From the NCBI RefSeq assembly GCF_007744255.1, contig NZ_CP036267.1, positions 3,723,500 through 3,787,499 on the forward strand: a DNA stretch of 64,000 bases, given 5' to 3'. The DNA is from Thalassoglobus polymorphus. GTDB taxonomy: Bacteria > Planctomycetota > Planctomycetia > Planctomycetales > Planctomycetaceae. Made by a program: the position numbers and the translations under genes. Shown in pieces: positions 1 through 8,648 of this stretch. The first letter of the stretch is position 1, and the number at the start of each line of letters is the position of its first letter. Under the pieces are notes generated by a model. It worked only from the letters and a program-made list of their open reading frames with translations, was not told the DNA's origin and ran no database searches.

Positions 1-936
1 GATTCCGTAAGGTCGGATGTCGAGCATGTATCGATTCTCAATCCATGCGGTGAGCTCGATTGTTGTCGGCTTTCCGGGTGGCATCGAGAAATAACCGAAC
101 GTGGGTCGTTCCACTCCACGTACAAAAGTTGTCGCTCCGACAGAAAAAGTTACTGGCTCATCCGACTGATATGCGTAACCTGTGACACGGATGCGGTACA
201 ATCCTGAACTGCGTGTCCCCGCCGATCGGAGCATCCCTGTCGGATAACTGAAATCCTGAAAGAAGACAACAGCGCCATCTTTAGCCTTGAGCCATTTGTC
301 TCCAATGAAACGGTCCCCTTCCGATGTTTCTGCATATCCTGTTTTGATAAAGGTCGGCTCAGGCGGCGTAACCGCGCTTGCAATGGATGCATCCAGAACT
401 CTCTCCATCACCTTGAGGTATTGCCTCAGTTGCACCATCGACATGTTGAGGGCATTCCCAACATTGTCGAATTCGTGAGAGCGACCATCTGGAGGGAGCA
501 TAGCTGCGAGACGAATGTTCGTCCCGAAGAGATCATTGATCGTGTTCTCATACTCTCGCCCGTTTAGACGCCGAAGGACGGTCCCTTTTTTCTGGCGATG
601 TGCTGACTCAAGTTCGGTCGACGTCGCTTTGAGAAACGCTTGACGCACAGTCGCTGGGACTGCTTCGGCAACTTTGGGTGGCATTTCTCCAGCATCAACG
701 CGGTCATGAATTCGCACCCAAATTGCCATCGTCTGGGGATCTAACAAATTCTTTCCGAGGGCAGATAAATCGAGTCCCCCTTCTTTAGTCGTCGAGTCGT
801 GACAATCAACACAATGTGAACTGAAGAATTCTTGAGTTCCCGCTGGTGCTAGCTCACCTGCGTCCGTTGACGATGTCACGACGAGCAGGAACACAAGAAA
901 ATTCGACAACAGTTCAAAGGAGAGACGGTTCATCAT
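1..936 (-). CDS. Planctomycete cytochrome c protein, PSCyt1 + DUF1587 (DUF1592 family), C-terminus outside window
   Basis: The minus-strand frame is open from an ATG at 936 (a second ATG follows at once) to the window edge, giving 312 residues of a protein whose C-terminus lies outside. A hydrophobic leader of about 27 residues is a signal peptide. A haem c motif CVDCH follows near residue 55 in the context SSHCVDCHDS, typical of the planctomycete PSCyt1 domain. Around residue 125 the stretch RRLNGREYENTINDLFG matches the DUF1587 (PSD3) signature of the DUF1587/1592/1588/1585 family. Family members are exported and are usually near 800 residues, so more than half is missing. They are generally encoded with DUF1552 or DUF1501 partners; the partner is not visible here. 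The biochemical role is unknown; a haem-linked oxidative function on polymers has been suggested for the family. Confidence 0.85.
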   Translation of the reverse strand, partial: MMNRLSFELLSNFLVFLLVVTSSTDAGELAPAGTQEFFSSHCVDCHDSTTKEGGLDLSALGKNLLDPQTMAIWVRIHDRVDAGEMPPKVAEAVPATVRQAFLKATSTELESAHRQKKGTVLRRLNGREYENTINDLFGTNIRLAAMLPPDGRSHEFDNVGNALNMSMVQLRQYLKVMERVLDASIASAVTPPEPTFIKTGYAETSEGDRFIGDKWLKAKDGAVVFFQDFSYPTGMLRSAGTRSSGLYRIRVTGYAYQSDEPVTFSVGATTFVRGVERPTFGYFSMPPGKPTTIELTAWIENRYMLDIRPYGI

Positions 937-1016
937 AGAGGTGCTTGCCTGAACTCAGAGGGACTGGGAACCTTCTGGACTTATCGCGAACGGCACAACG
1001 GAATTGAGCAGCCAAT

Positions 1017-1120
1017 TGGAGCATTTCCAATGCTTCTCTTGTCCGCGAAGTACGTTTTCACAAGTCCATACGCTGATGCCACGAGACAGTACTGATAAGA
1101 CGAATTTTAGACTTGCTCTA
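1017..1120 (-). mobile_element. MITE-1 copy (104 bp)
   Basis: Starts TGGAGCATTTCC and ends TTGCTCTA, so the ends are near-inverted repeats of TAGAGCA. It is about 96 percent identical (4 differences in 104) to the copy at 42231-42334. It lies between the start of the cytochrome c gene and the end of the ceramidase-like gene, both on the minus strand. Strand is assigned relative to the copy at 5402. Confidence 0.8.
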
Positions 1121-1146
1121 TCAAATCAGACTCCTGCTGAGTTCAG

Positions 1147-2514
1147 TCAATCTTTGAGTAACTCTTTCATTGCATCCATGAGGACTTTTTCAACACCGGG
1201 GGCGACACGAGACGCTCTCGCACTCGCTTCATAGCCTCCTTGAGTATAGGCAATTTCGGTCCCGATATATCCTGGGGCGTACTCACCATAGGCAGCCATG
1301 GCGACGAATTCATCAGGCACCATCTTTTGCGAGGCGAGCTGATACTCAACGAAGAGTTCTCCCGGCATGTGCAAAACGTTGATATCACCAATTTTCAGAC
1401 AGCTGATTTGAATCGGATCTTTCTCTTGGCACCGTTTGAGCCAGATCAGATGTTTTGCGGCGGCGTAACGTTCTGCTGGTTTCGCCTCTGAATTTTTGTA
1501 AGCCTTAACCAAATCCTCTTCATTAAGATGTCCGGCGACTGGCAACAACACGTTCGTTGTTTTCCAATGAATGTCGTCAGCACTGACTGGTTGCTTCGTC
1601 GTAGACTCCCACGCTTTCTTCATTCCCGCAGCGACACGATCGGCAAGAACCTGACGGTTTTCCTTTGAACCATCGTTCCATTTTCCTGCTCCGATATTTC
1701 CGCCAGCACCGTTAAAATGAATATGTGGGATGTCCAAACTCTTCTCGCGTGAATTTCTAGCCATGCCCGGGAAGTCAGGATTGGCCAACCCTGTTCGATA
1801 GTAGCTTTGCGGATGGGTCGCGTAATAAGTGAGAACAGCGACTGGTGTCTCTCCATTCCAGAAGCTAATCGATTTCAAAACGGGATCGATGGTTCCCGCT
1901 GGGAAGGCCCGAATCTTGGGATCACGTGTGGCAGTGAATCGCGTGTACTTCACTTTCCCATCTTCACCAAGAATCCGACGGTTGGAAGCAACCTTTTCAA
2001 CGACTCCAGCACCTTGACCAATATGAGTGATTGAAACCGCTTTCTCGATCGCTTCCTGAACTGCCTTGGAAGCTGCGACCACAACACTTCGCGCGTGCCG
2101 TGCGTCAAAGCCAGCATTTTCGAGTCCCTCATCTGCGAGTAATTCGTCAGCAGAGAAATCGCAACGAGGAGCATCGTGCTGGTGGAGCGAATGAACCACA
2201 ACACGCGAAACGTCTGTTTTCGCAGCTTTGGCTAAAGATTCTCTAAAGACAGTTTGCCCGCCGTTGGAAATTCCAATCCAGTCGAGGGCGCAGAGAACGA
2301 TCGGCTTCTGGTCACTGAGAATGACGACTCCGCGACAACTCAAGGGTAACTGCACCCCGATTGTAGAATCGTAAGCTAACGGGCTGCCAACCGGTGTCGA
2401 AGCATCGACGTTGAAGCTTGCAACGCGAACGGAATCCTCAGCCTGAACCTGTGAGCACGTAATCACGAAAAGTGAGAAAGCACAGAGTGCCTTTGGTACC
2501 AACTTGCCTACCAT
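1147..2514 (-). CDS. Secreted neutral/alkaline ceramidase-like hydrolase
   Basis: The ATG at 2514 is preferred over an in-frame upstream start at 2562. It has GGAAGG six bases upstream and places the signal peptide MVGKLVPKALCAFSLFVI at the true N-terminus, with probable cleavage after VQA. The 455-residue product has the layout of planctomycete proteins annotated as neutral/alkaline non-lysosomal ceramidase N-terminal-domain proteins. It contains an HSLHQHDAP metal-site motif near residue 100, THPQSYYRTG, and an HFNGAGGNIGAG loop. Real neutral ceramidases are about 650-700 residues with a C-terminal beta domain that this protein lacks, so the substrate may be another amide or ester. A cytosolic relative is encoded at 55360-56709. 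It appears monocistronic, with an element (1017-1120) just downstream. Confidence 0.75.
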   Translation of the reverse strand: MVGKLVPKALCAFSLFVITCSQVQAEDSVRVASFNVDASTPVGSPLAYDSTIGVQLPLSCRGVVILSDQKPIVLCALDWIGISNGGQTVFRESLAKAAKTDVSRVVVHSLHQHDAPRCDFSADELLADEGLENAGFDARHARSVVVAASKAVQEAIEKAVSITHIGQGAGVVEKVASNRRILGEDGKVKYTRFTATRDPKIRAFPAGTIDPVLKSISFWNGETPVAVLTYYATHPQSYYRTGLANPDFPGMARNSREKSLDIPHIHFNGAGGNIGAGKWNDGSKENRQVLADRVAAGMKKAWESTTKQPVSADDIHWKTTNVLLPVAGHLNEEDLVKAYKNSEAKPAERYAAAKHLIWLKRCQEKDPIQISCLKIGDINVLHMPGELFVEYQLASQKMVPDEFVAMAAYGEYAPGYIGTEIAYTQGGYEASARASRVAPGVEKVLMDAMKELLKD

Positions 2515-2670
2515 GAACAACCTTCCCAGAGTCTTAAACTTGTTTATAAAATCCACATTCAATGTCGATTCAGTTTAAACAAGAGTTGGTCGGGAATGTA
2601 GGCAAGAACTGTTTAAGCGGGGAATGGTCGGCTGCGAGACGCTTCGAGTCTTCCGGTCAATGATCGAATT

Positions 2671-2850
2671 TCAGAGTGTCGATGGGGACTGTGGTTCTTG
2701 AAAGAGTTCGTCCTCAAGCATGTGGCAAGCAGCTTTCAACAATTCTCGACGCAGGTGTAAAGACCTCGACGAGTCCGCTTGCGATGCGAGTTTATCGACG
2801 CAATTCAGCCGTCGATCTAAAGTAAAGTCTTCCTGTTTTGTATTCGACAC
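2671..2850 (-). CDS. Small hypothetical protein, 59 residues, GTG start
   Basis: A GTG at 2850 lies six bases downstream of a strong GGAGGA ribosome binding site and opens a 59-codon frame ending in TGA at 2671. The product is charged and probably helical, with DFTLDRRLNCVDKLASQADS at residues 8-27 and a second half rich in Leu, Glu and Arg. It has no signal peptide or membrane segment. It sits alone between the ceramidase-like gene and the C45 gene. I do not recognise a family. The good Shine-Dalgarno spacing is the main support; conservation in related genomes would decide it. Confidence 0.45.
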   Translation of the reverse strand: MSNTKQEDFTLDRRLNCVDKLASQADSSRSLHLRRELLKAACHMLEDELFQEPQSPSTL

Positions 2851-3340
2851 TTCAGCTCCTCCATGAGTTATCGAAGTATCGATATCGACTCAGAGGAATG
2901 TCTGCGATGCCGAGACCGGGCGGAATCAGCACTCACAATGACGAATCAGACGTGGGAGGCGGAAGACTCGTTGTAACCGTTAAAGTTTTACATGCAGCCT
3001 GATTTGTCTGAGGCAGTGCTCGTTGTTTGAGAGCGAAAAGAAGTCGAGTTTCTTTATCTGTCTTGTTCGATAGAAAAATTGTGTCGCGCTGATGATTCAG
3101 CAGAATCCCCCCATCTCACCGACAACAATCATCAACCGATCATCGTGTTCAGTCGCAAAATGATCATGCCACGGATTTTGATATTCAGGATCAATTCAAG
3201 AGCATCTTTCATTTTGGTGCATTGGTGCATTGCTGTTCAGTGTGGATTAAGCCCCCGGTGAGTCACACCGGGGGAGGTAGACGACCACTCAGGATGCAGC
3301 GACATACCTGCAGACAAACGTGAACTTACTCTTGCCAAGA
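2851..3340. other. Intergenic gap with hairpin and MITE-1 end remnant
   Basis: No convincing gene on either strand. It holds a strong hairpin at 3252-3274 (listed separately), an 8-bp tandem TGGTGCAT at about 3215-3230, and a stretch from 3197 (AAGAGCATCTTTC) that resembles the left end of a MITE-1 element but fades within 30 bp. Confidence 0.5.
3252..3274 (-). terminator. Perfect 9-bp GC-rich hairpin, probable terminator of the C45 gene
   Basis: CCCCCGGTG at 3252-3260 pairs perfectly with CACCGGGGG at 3266-3274 around a 5-base loop. It lies about 70 bases beyond the stop of the minus-strand C45 gene. There is no U-tract on either side, so it may act as a 3-prime stabiliser or a factor-dependent terminator. 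Confidence 0.5.
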
Positions 3341-5179
3341 TCAATCCTTCTTGGAAACTGCTCGCTGTTGAACACTTGATTGCAAGAGTTCCTTAAGGTT
3401 CAACTTAACATAAGGTCGTTCGGCAGCAGGATGCTTATGGTTAGCATTGGCCACATAGAGAATTCCATCTTCGGGGACGAAGAGTGCGTTATGCAAATTC
3501 GACTTCATAGCAACCGGCCGACTCATCAGCCAGATGGCAGTTTCCGCATCGATTTTGCCATGTTTTTCTAACACACGTTCCCGAAGTTTTTCGAGTCGGC
3601 TGCCGGCGGAAAGAACAACGGAATCCTTGATCCCTTCGCCCAGGCGTTCATGCCCTTGCCCCGGTTGAATGAACTCGATCGCTTCAGGAGTCGCAGCGAC
3701 ACCGACCGCTTCGTTCGTTTTTCCGTCTGCAAAGACATAATAGTATTCACATGTTCTGGGACTTGTTTCCCAGAGTGTCATGACCTCCTGAAGTGTTGAA
3801 CACTCTTCGAGTGCGCGACGCATCAGGGTTGCCATTGGCACGCCATCCCATTGTCCTTCTCCTCGGCCACCCATTTCACCAAGCGAGATCGACTTCGTAT
3901 TCATGCCTGTGACGCTGCCGATGAATCCCGCATATCCGACATTCGCAAACGGAATTTTTCCATCGACTGAAACGATGAAGGTTGTCGCGGCATCCTGAAG
4001 ACCAATTGTGGTCATATAATCGAGAACACGTCCGTGATACAGCTTCCCATCGGTTGTCGCGCTTCCAAAGACAGCAAATCCGGAACAGTGAAACAATTCT
4101 GGAAAGACGTTGATCGTTTGAGCGAGGTGCTCGTCGATTTCCAAAGCGGTTGCAAGGGCCTTCGTTTCCTGTTTGTGGCGTTCGGGAATATGAGGAGCCA
4201 AACGCTTGTAAGCATCGTTGAGGTCGTGGTGAAACCAGGTTCCGGTACGAATCGTATTGAAAGTCCCGAACGTATAAAGAACAGAATCAATTGTCTTCAA
4301 AGCCTCTTCTTTCAGAAGTTGACCATGTGCGAGGCCAACTTGTTCTGGAGTTCCGGAGAGAATGCAGACTCTCTGCCCTTCAACCCAGCGAAGTTCCCCA
4401 TTCTCAACTTTACGCGAATTGTGCGGTGGCTTGATGAGGCGAGTTTCTGGAGCAAGAATTTCAGTTGCACGCCGGACTCCACGGACAAGCTGCCTTTCGA
4501 TCTCGTCGCGAGGAAGTTCTGTGATTTTGAAATCATCGGGAACTGACCACGCCAACGAGTCATTTTCCAACTCGTGAGTCAGCTTCACATTGATCTCGAT
4601 CTCCTGACTGTTGAGCTTGCAGTGCTTGCCTTCATCCGAAAAACCAGCTGTGATTTTGTCACCAAGTCTCCACTGATTCGTCTCTGCATCAAGTTCGGGC
4701 TTCAGTAGAAAACCGATCAGAGATGCAAAAGCTTCCGGTTTGGCATTGAGAACAAGAGTGACATACTTCGAGGCGGTTGAATCAGTTGAAACAAGGCGTC
4801 CAGAAATCCCTTTAGCGGCTAGATGATCTTCCTGAGGAGACTCTCCGGAACCGACAAAAGCAACTTTGTGATGCGGAAGAGCAAAAGTAGTTTGGTTTTG
4901 AACTCGTTGAAGCACAAAAGAATAGTCTTTGTGAGTCCCTGCGAATTCATAGTCGCCGTTGGCCAACTTACGAAGACGAAGAACAATCTTCTGCTTATCA
5001 CCATCAATTGGAAGGTCTGCGTCGACAGACAACTCAAACGCATCCACTCCACCAGAGAGGAGAGTCGCTAGGGGAGTCAACTCTCGTTGCAGGCGTTGAG
5101 CAGGCTGCTCCGCTGCGAGTGCCGAAAAACTTCCGCACAGCAGGAAGGTGAAAGTCAAAAGAGCGTGAAATCGTGTCAT
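3341..5179 (-). CDS. Secreted C45-family autoproteolytic acyltransferase/hydrolase with long N-terminal domain
   Basis: The ATG at 5179 begins a clear signal peptide (MTRFHALLTFTFLLCGSF, cut near ALA); the in-frame TTG two codons earlier is less likely. Residues 1-260 form a beta-rich N-terminal region I cannot assign. From about 265 the protein matches the acyl-CoA:6-aminopenicillanic-acid acyltransferase (peptidase C45) fold: EQVGLAHGQLLKEE, then the candidate nucleophile Cys at about 365 in ELFHCSGFAVFG, then YHGRVLDY, GFIGSVTGMN, and a C-terminal NALFVPEDGILYVANANH. In the family this Cys is freed by self-cleavage and attacks amide bonds. The protein is about twice the usual C45 length because of the N-terminal region. 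It stands alone, with a palindromic element at 5230-5333 in its upstream region. Confidence 0.75.
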   Translation of the reverse strand: MTRFHALLTFTFLLCGSFSALAAEQPAQRLQRELTPLATLLSGGVDAFELSVDADLPIDGDKQKIVLRLRKLANGDYEFAGTHKDYSFVLQRVQNQTTFALPHHKVAFVGSGESPQEDHLAAKGISGRLVSTDSTASKYVTLVLNAKPEAFASLIGFLLKPELDAETNQWRLGDKITAGFSDEGKHCKLNSQEIEINVKLTHELENDSLAWSVPDDFKITELPRDEIERQLVRGVRRATEILAPETRLIKPPHNSRKVENGELRWVEGQRVCILSGTPEQVGLAHGQLLKEEALKTIDSVLYTFGTFNTIRTGTWFHHDLNDAYKRLAPHIPERHKQETKALATALEIDEHLAQTINVFPELFHCSGFAVFGSATTDGKLYHGRVLDYMTTIGLQDAATTFIVSVDGKIPFANVGYAGFIGSVTGMNTKSISLGEMGGRGEGQWDGVPMATLMRRALEECSTLQEVMTLWETSPRTCEYYYVFADGKTNEAVGVAATPEAIEFIQPGQGHERLGEGIKDSVVLSAGSRLEKLRERVLEKHGKIDAETAIWLMSRPVAMKSNLHNALFVPEDGILYVANANHKHPAAERPYVKLNLKELLQSSVQQRAVSKKD

Positions 5180-5229
5180 TTTCAAAACCTGTTGAAATCT
5201 GCCGAATCAATAAGATATCCGGAATGTCT

Positions 5230-5333
5230 TCGAGCATTTATAATACTTGCTGATCCTGTGAAGGCCACTTTCATGCCCTTATAGACTGCCGTCCTAAAGG
5301 CAGAACGTAAAGACCAATTTTTGATTGACTGTA
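5230..5333 (-). mobile_element. MITE-1 copy (104 bp), diverged
   Basis: Starts TCGAGCATTTATAA and ends GATTGACTGTA. It aligns along its whole length with the 60923-61026 copy through shared blocks AAGGCCACTTT, AGGCAGA and GACCAATTTTTGA. It lies 50 bp upstream of the C45 start codon, so it may carry or disturb that promoter. Confidence 0.65.
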
Positions 5334-5401
5334 GAACCGAGCCAATCCCCCCCCATGAAGCCGCAACTGAACGGAGACCATTCAGGGTTACTTCTCATGA
5401 C

Positions 5402-5504
5402 TAGAGCATCTTTCGACTTGATTTGCAGGATCTGCCTCGTGGCGAACAGCATTTTTACTAGAGAAATGCGTTCTTCACGGGCACACGGTAGAGCAAACTG
5501 CTCA
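5402..5504 (+). mobile_element. MITE-1 copy (103 bp), uninterrupted reference copy
   Basis: Begins TAGAGCATCTTTCGA and ends CAAACTGCTCA. Internally GAACAGCATTT and AAATGCGTTC form a hairpin whose apex contains CTAG at 5458-5461. This copy is the empty-site counterpart of 51748-51928, which carries a 78-bp insertion at exactly this CTAG. Outside the insertion the two differ at about 6 of 103 positions. Confidence 0.85.
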
Positions 5505-5627
5505 AGAAAAATTGCCTCGCCCTCTCAATCCCGAAAAAAACTTCATCGCCTCATTCGCCGGTCTGGTTCTTATACTACCGTAGCGAACAATAAGTTTCAT
5601 GAGTTTCAGAAAAAACTGCGGCTCTGC

Positions 5628-6704
5628 TTATCGCGAATCAGAAGCTGCTGCTGACTTCAGAAATTCTTCCATCACGATTGTTGCGTAAGCCCCAGTCGGG
5701 AGTTCGAATTGAAACTGCAATCCTCCGTCAACCTCTTCGACATTCAGTTCATCGAGCCAGAGGAGGCAAGGACGGCGAGCCCCCGGTGTCAGCTTTTTAA
5801 ACTTGCCGAAGACTTCCGGCGACAACTCAAATTGACCGAGTATTCCGAATTCCCAATCGTACACGTCTCCTGCCGGTTCTTTCATTTTCGGACCAAAGAG
5901 CGGTCCAGTGGTGACGACTTCTCTCGTCTCGAATCGATGTTGATCCGTTCGTGGATCATCTGAAACGAATGGACCTCCCGAAGCAACGACTTGCAAAACA
6001 TCCCCATGTTGCACTTTGTGCGACAGGCCAAGCCTGATTCGTTCAGACAAAAGCTTGTTGAACAACGCCGATTGAACAGCAGAAAGAGCAAGCCGGGTGA
6101 GAAACTTCCTGCGTTGGTAAGGGATTTTATGGGGATCGAGTTCTCCACTGAGAAGCTTCTGACCAGTTTGCAATGTTTCTCCATCAATTCCAAATCGTTG
6201 TGTCCCGAAGTAGTTTGGAAGTCCACGACTCAGGATCACTTGGCGAATCGACTCGGCATCCGTCTTTGCTTCCGGGGTAACGTCTCGAACAATTAACGTA
6301 AAACGATTTCCACGCAGGTGCCCTGTTTTCAGCTTGTTCGTGTGTCGATTTGAATCGAGGACACGAATCTGATCAGAGTCAACCTTTGAGAGATTCACTT
6401 CTGAACTGCCAGGGACTGAGACCCATTGCCGAGTAATGGCGCGACGATCTTTCATGCCTGCGACGCCGACGTCATTCCGGTGAATCTGAAGCGTTTTGGC
6501 AAGATGCTGAAGCAGAAACTCAGCAGAAATGTCTTCCTTTTCGATCCACAAGTAAAGGTGTTCACCCTCACCAGATGGTGTGTAGATCGGAATTTCTTCA
6601 ACTCGAAAGTCTGCAGGCTCGCTCTTGAGAGTTCCGCCTATTTGGGTGTTTCGATCGGTGAAATACTCGTGTGGAGTTTCCAAAAGTTCTGTCAGTTCGG
6701 GCAT
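5628..6704 (-). CDS. truD: tRNA pseudouridine(13) synthase TruD
   Basis: This 358-residue protein matches TruD, which isomerises U13 to pseudouridine in tRNA-Glu. The family motif with the catalytic Asp is present as AGMKDRRAITRQWVSV at about residues 83-98. HLRGNRFTLIVRD and LPNYFGTQRFG follow, and the TruD insertion domain covers the middle. The ATG at 6704 has no obvious Shine-Dalgarno sequence. Length is normal for the family. It appears to be a single-gene transcription unit. Confidence 0.93.
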   Translation of the reverse strand: MPELTELLETPHEYFTDRNTQIGGTLKSEPADFRVEEIPIYTPSGEGEHLYLWIEKEDISAEFLLQHLAKTLQIHRNDVGVAGMKDRRAITRQWVSVPGSSEVNLSKVDSDQIRVLDSNRHTNKLKTGHLRGNRFTLIVRDVTPEAKTDAESIRQVILSRGLPNYFGTQRFGIDGETLQTGQKLLSGELDPHKIPYQRRKFLTRLALSAVQSALFNKLLSERIRLGLSHKVQHGDVLQVVASGGPFVSDDPRTDQHRFETREVVTTGPLFGPKMKEPAGDVYDWEFGILGQFELSPEVFGKFKKLTPGARRPCLLWLDELNVEEVDGGLQFQFELPTGAYATIVMEEFLKSAAASDSR

Positions 6705-7288
6705 GTTTTATATGTTTTCATTTCAAGCATTCTCGCTTCAATCAACGATGGCTCTATGATGCTTCCTATTATACTGTGACCGATGCGACAGAATGAAACC
6801 GAATGAAACTGCCGCCGAAACAACTTGTGAGACAGAATCCCCAGTGGGCCTAATGAAATGGGCGTAACGAAGCTGTGCCACTCGATTGCCTGCATGAGGT
6901 CTTCGTTTTTGAGAGTCTAAGAATTTGGTCGTAGCAAGAATAGGAGGAAAGAAAGAGAACAGAGAATTCTGTTTCTCGATGATTTGTAGAGAAAAAGTGA
7001 ATGAAGTGTAGCGAAATTTCAACGAATAGCTGTCTGCTGATCTGCGAATCAGGTGTTGCATCCTGATTTCGGTTTCATCAAAATCTGCTCAATAATTGAG
7101 AATTCCATGATCCTCCATACGACGACACTCGTTGCCCAAGTACCGTTTTGAAAAGATGCACGCCTCTGGCTCGTGGCGAACAATCCATGGAGTCATGCAA
7201 GCAACGTGCACGACAAGCACTACGAATGCTTTAGGATCGAGGCATTTCACTCATCAACAACTCTTTGATCAATCACGGTGAACTCCCA
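6705..7288. other. Intergenic region with a MITE-1 relative near its right end
   Basis: Divergent promoter region between truD (minus) and the zinc-ribbon gene (plus). A 107-codon minus-strand frame here (6738-7061) has no ribosome binding site and an unlikely composition, so it is not called. A diverged MITE-1 copy lies at about 7130-7233. Nothing else is recognised. Confidence 0.5.
7130..7233 (+). mobile_element. Diverged MITE-1 copy upstream of the zinc-ribbon gene
   Basis: Aligns with the reverse complement of the 1017-1120 copy through GGCTCGTGGCGAAC, CATGGAGTCATG, ACGACAAGCA and the end GAATGCTTTA. The left boundary is estimated from the family length of 103-104 bp. Confidence 0.5.
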
Positions 7289-8407
7289 ATGACTGAGCCG
7301 CCTCCAATTCCAGGCCAGGAAATCGATGAAGGCCAAGGGCGGATTTTCCCCTGTGAAGAATGTGGCGCGGACCTGAAGTTTCACATTGGAGATCAAAAAC
7401 TCAAATGTCCGTATTGTGGAGCAGTGAAGGAAATTGAACTCAAGGATGATGCTGAAATCCGTGAGCAAAACTTCAATGAAATGCTCGAAGTTCTTCGAAA
7501 TCGCAAAGAAAGCCAGGAAGAATCACCTGCAGAGCACAACGAAGTTCGTTGTGAATCTTGTGGATCGAATGTTTTATTCCAAGGAACACTAACATCAACC
7601 GAGTGCCCTTATTGCGGCTCTCCGTTACAGCGAGAAAAAATTCATCGAGGCGGTTTTCGAATCCCGGTGGATGCGGTCCTTCCATTCAAAGTCGACTCCA
7701 GAAAAGTCGAAGTCAAGATTGTAGAATGGGTCAAATCCCGATGGTTTGCGCCGAATGATTTTAAGAAGCGTGGAGCGAAAGGCCGGGTGAACGGAGCCTA
7801 TCTTCCTTTTTGGACTTTTGACACCCTGACATTTACAGCTTACACCGGCGAACGTGGAGAAAACTACACAGAGACAGTCGGGTCCGGCGACAAGAAACGA
7901 ACAGTCACCAAAACTCGCTGGTACTCCGCAGCTGGGAAATTTCAACGTTTTTTTGATGACGTGCTGATCAACGGATCTCGATCAATGGTCGACACACACA
8001 TCGATGACCTAAGCCCGTGGCCGCTTCATGACTGTTTGCCATTCACACCAGAAGTGTTGGCGGGGCACTTTGCGAGGACCTACGACATCGAACTTGCAGA
8101 GGCATTCCCGATTGCGAAAAAAATCATCGACAGTGCGATTTATGCTGATTGCAAAAATCGAATCGGGGGTGATAAACAACGTGTTCACTCTGTGAAAAGC
8201 CGATACGATGCGATCACATTCAAACATGTGCTGCTGCCGGTTTACACAATGGTCTATCGGTACAAAGAGAAGACCTACGGTGTCATGGTGAACGCCGCGA
8301 CCGGAGCGGTTCACGGTTCGCGACCATACAGCTGGGTGAAGATTACACTCACCCTGCTTTCAGTCATCGCACTCGGTTTGACGTTTGCAGCCATTGCAAA
8401 TTCATAG
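7289..8407 (+). CDS. Double zinc-ribbon protein with C-terminal membrane anchor
   Basis: The ATG at 7289, with GGTGA seven bases upstream, is preferred to an in-frame TTG at 7265. The product (372 residues) opens with two zinc ribbons: CEECGADLKFHIGDQKLKCPYCG (described by its ends CEEC...CPYC) and CESCG...CPYCG about 55 residues later. A conserved body follows with RFFDDVLINGSRS, PWPLHDCLPFTPEVLAGHFA and HVLLPVYTMVYRYKEKTYGVMVN. A single hydrophobic segment near the C-terminus (about 350-368) probably anchors it with the ribbons in the cytoplasm. Proteins of this shape are often labelled TFIIB-type zinc ribbon or PriA-like from the ribbons alone, but they are not helicases. Function unknown. 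The stop codon lies in a 14-bp tandem duplication. Confidence 0.75.
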   Translation: MTEPPPIPGQEIDEGQGRIFPCEECGADLKFHIGDQKLKCPYCGAVKEIELKDDAEIREQNFNEMLEVLRNRKESQEESPAEHNEVRCESCGSNVLFQGTLTSTECPYCGSPLQREKIHRGGFRIPVDAVLPFKVDSRKVEVKIVEWVKSRWFAPNDFKKRGAKGRVNGAYLPFWTFDTLTFTAYTGERGENYTETVGSGDKKRTVTKTRWYSAAGKFQRFFDDVLINGSRSMVDTHIDDLSPWPLHDCLPFTPEVLAGHFARTYDIELAEAFPIAKKIIDSAIYADCKNRIGGDKQRVHSVKSRYDAITFKHVLLPVYTMVYRYKEKTYGVMVNAATGAVHGSRPYSWVKITLTLLSVIALGLTFAAIANS

Positions 8408-8423
8408 AGGCAAATTCATAGAG
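8396..8423 (+). repeat. 14-bp tandem duplication across a stop codon
   Basis: GCAAATTCATAGAG occurs twice head to tail (8396-8409, 8410-8423). The first copy contains the last codons and TAG stop of the zinc-ribbon gene. The second runs into TAGAGCACTC (from 8419), which resembles a MITE-1 end. Confidence 0.8.
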
Positions 8424-8515
8424 CACTCTCGAAGGCTTTCCGTACTAGCGAAGAGTGACCTGACAACTTCAAAGACTGCTCTCCACATGGCAGAACGGGA
8501 AGGCAAAGACTGTAA

Positions 8516-8589
8516 AACTGATCCTGAAACTTGAAATTGCTCTCTCAAACTTTGAAGAAAGCGACTGCCCCGAGGTTTTCGGACTCTTT
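8516..8589 (+). mobile_element. MITE-2 copy (74 bp)
   Basis: Starts AACTGATCCTGAAACTTGAA and ends at TTTCGGACTCTTT followed by CTAG at 8590-8593. It has the central palindrome-like CTCTCAAACTTTGA. It lies between two convergent genes (zinc-ribbon and PDZ protein). Confidence 0.75.
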
Positions 8590-8648
8590 CTAGAACTTTG
8601 AACCGTAGACTTTCAGTGACTGGCTAAGAGTCATTGCTCAACGTGAGT

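Larger units (their letters stand above)
5180..5627. other. Intergenic gap filled largely by two MITE-1 copies
   Basis: Between the start of the C45 gene and the end of truD there is no gene. Two 103-104 bp MITE-1 elements (5230-5333 and 5402-5504) take up nearly half of it. The remainder (5505-5627) shows nothing I can support. Confidence 0.7.

Noticed and set aside
6738-7061. 107-codon minus-strand frame upstream of truD
   Set aside because: No ribosome binding site, Ser/Arg/Phe-rich composition unlike the real genes; overlaps a likely promoter region.
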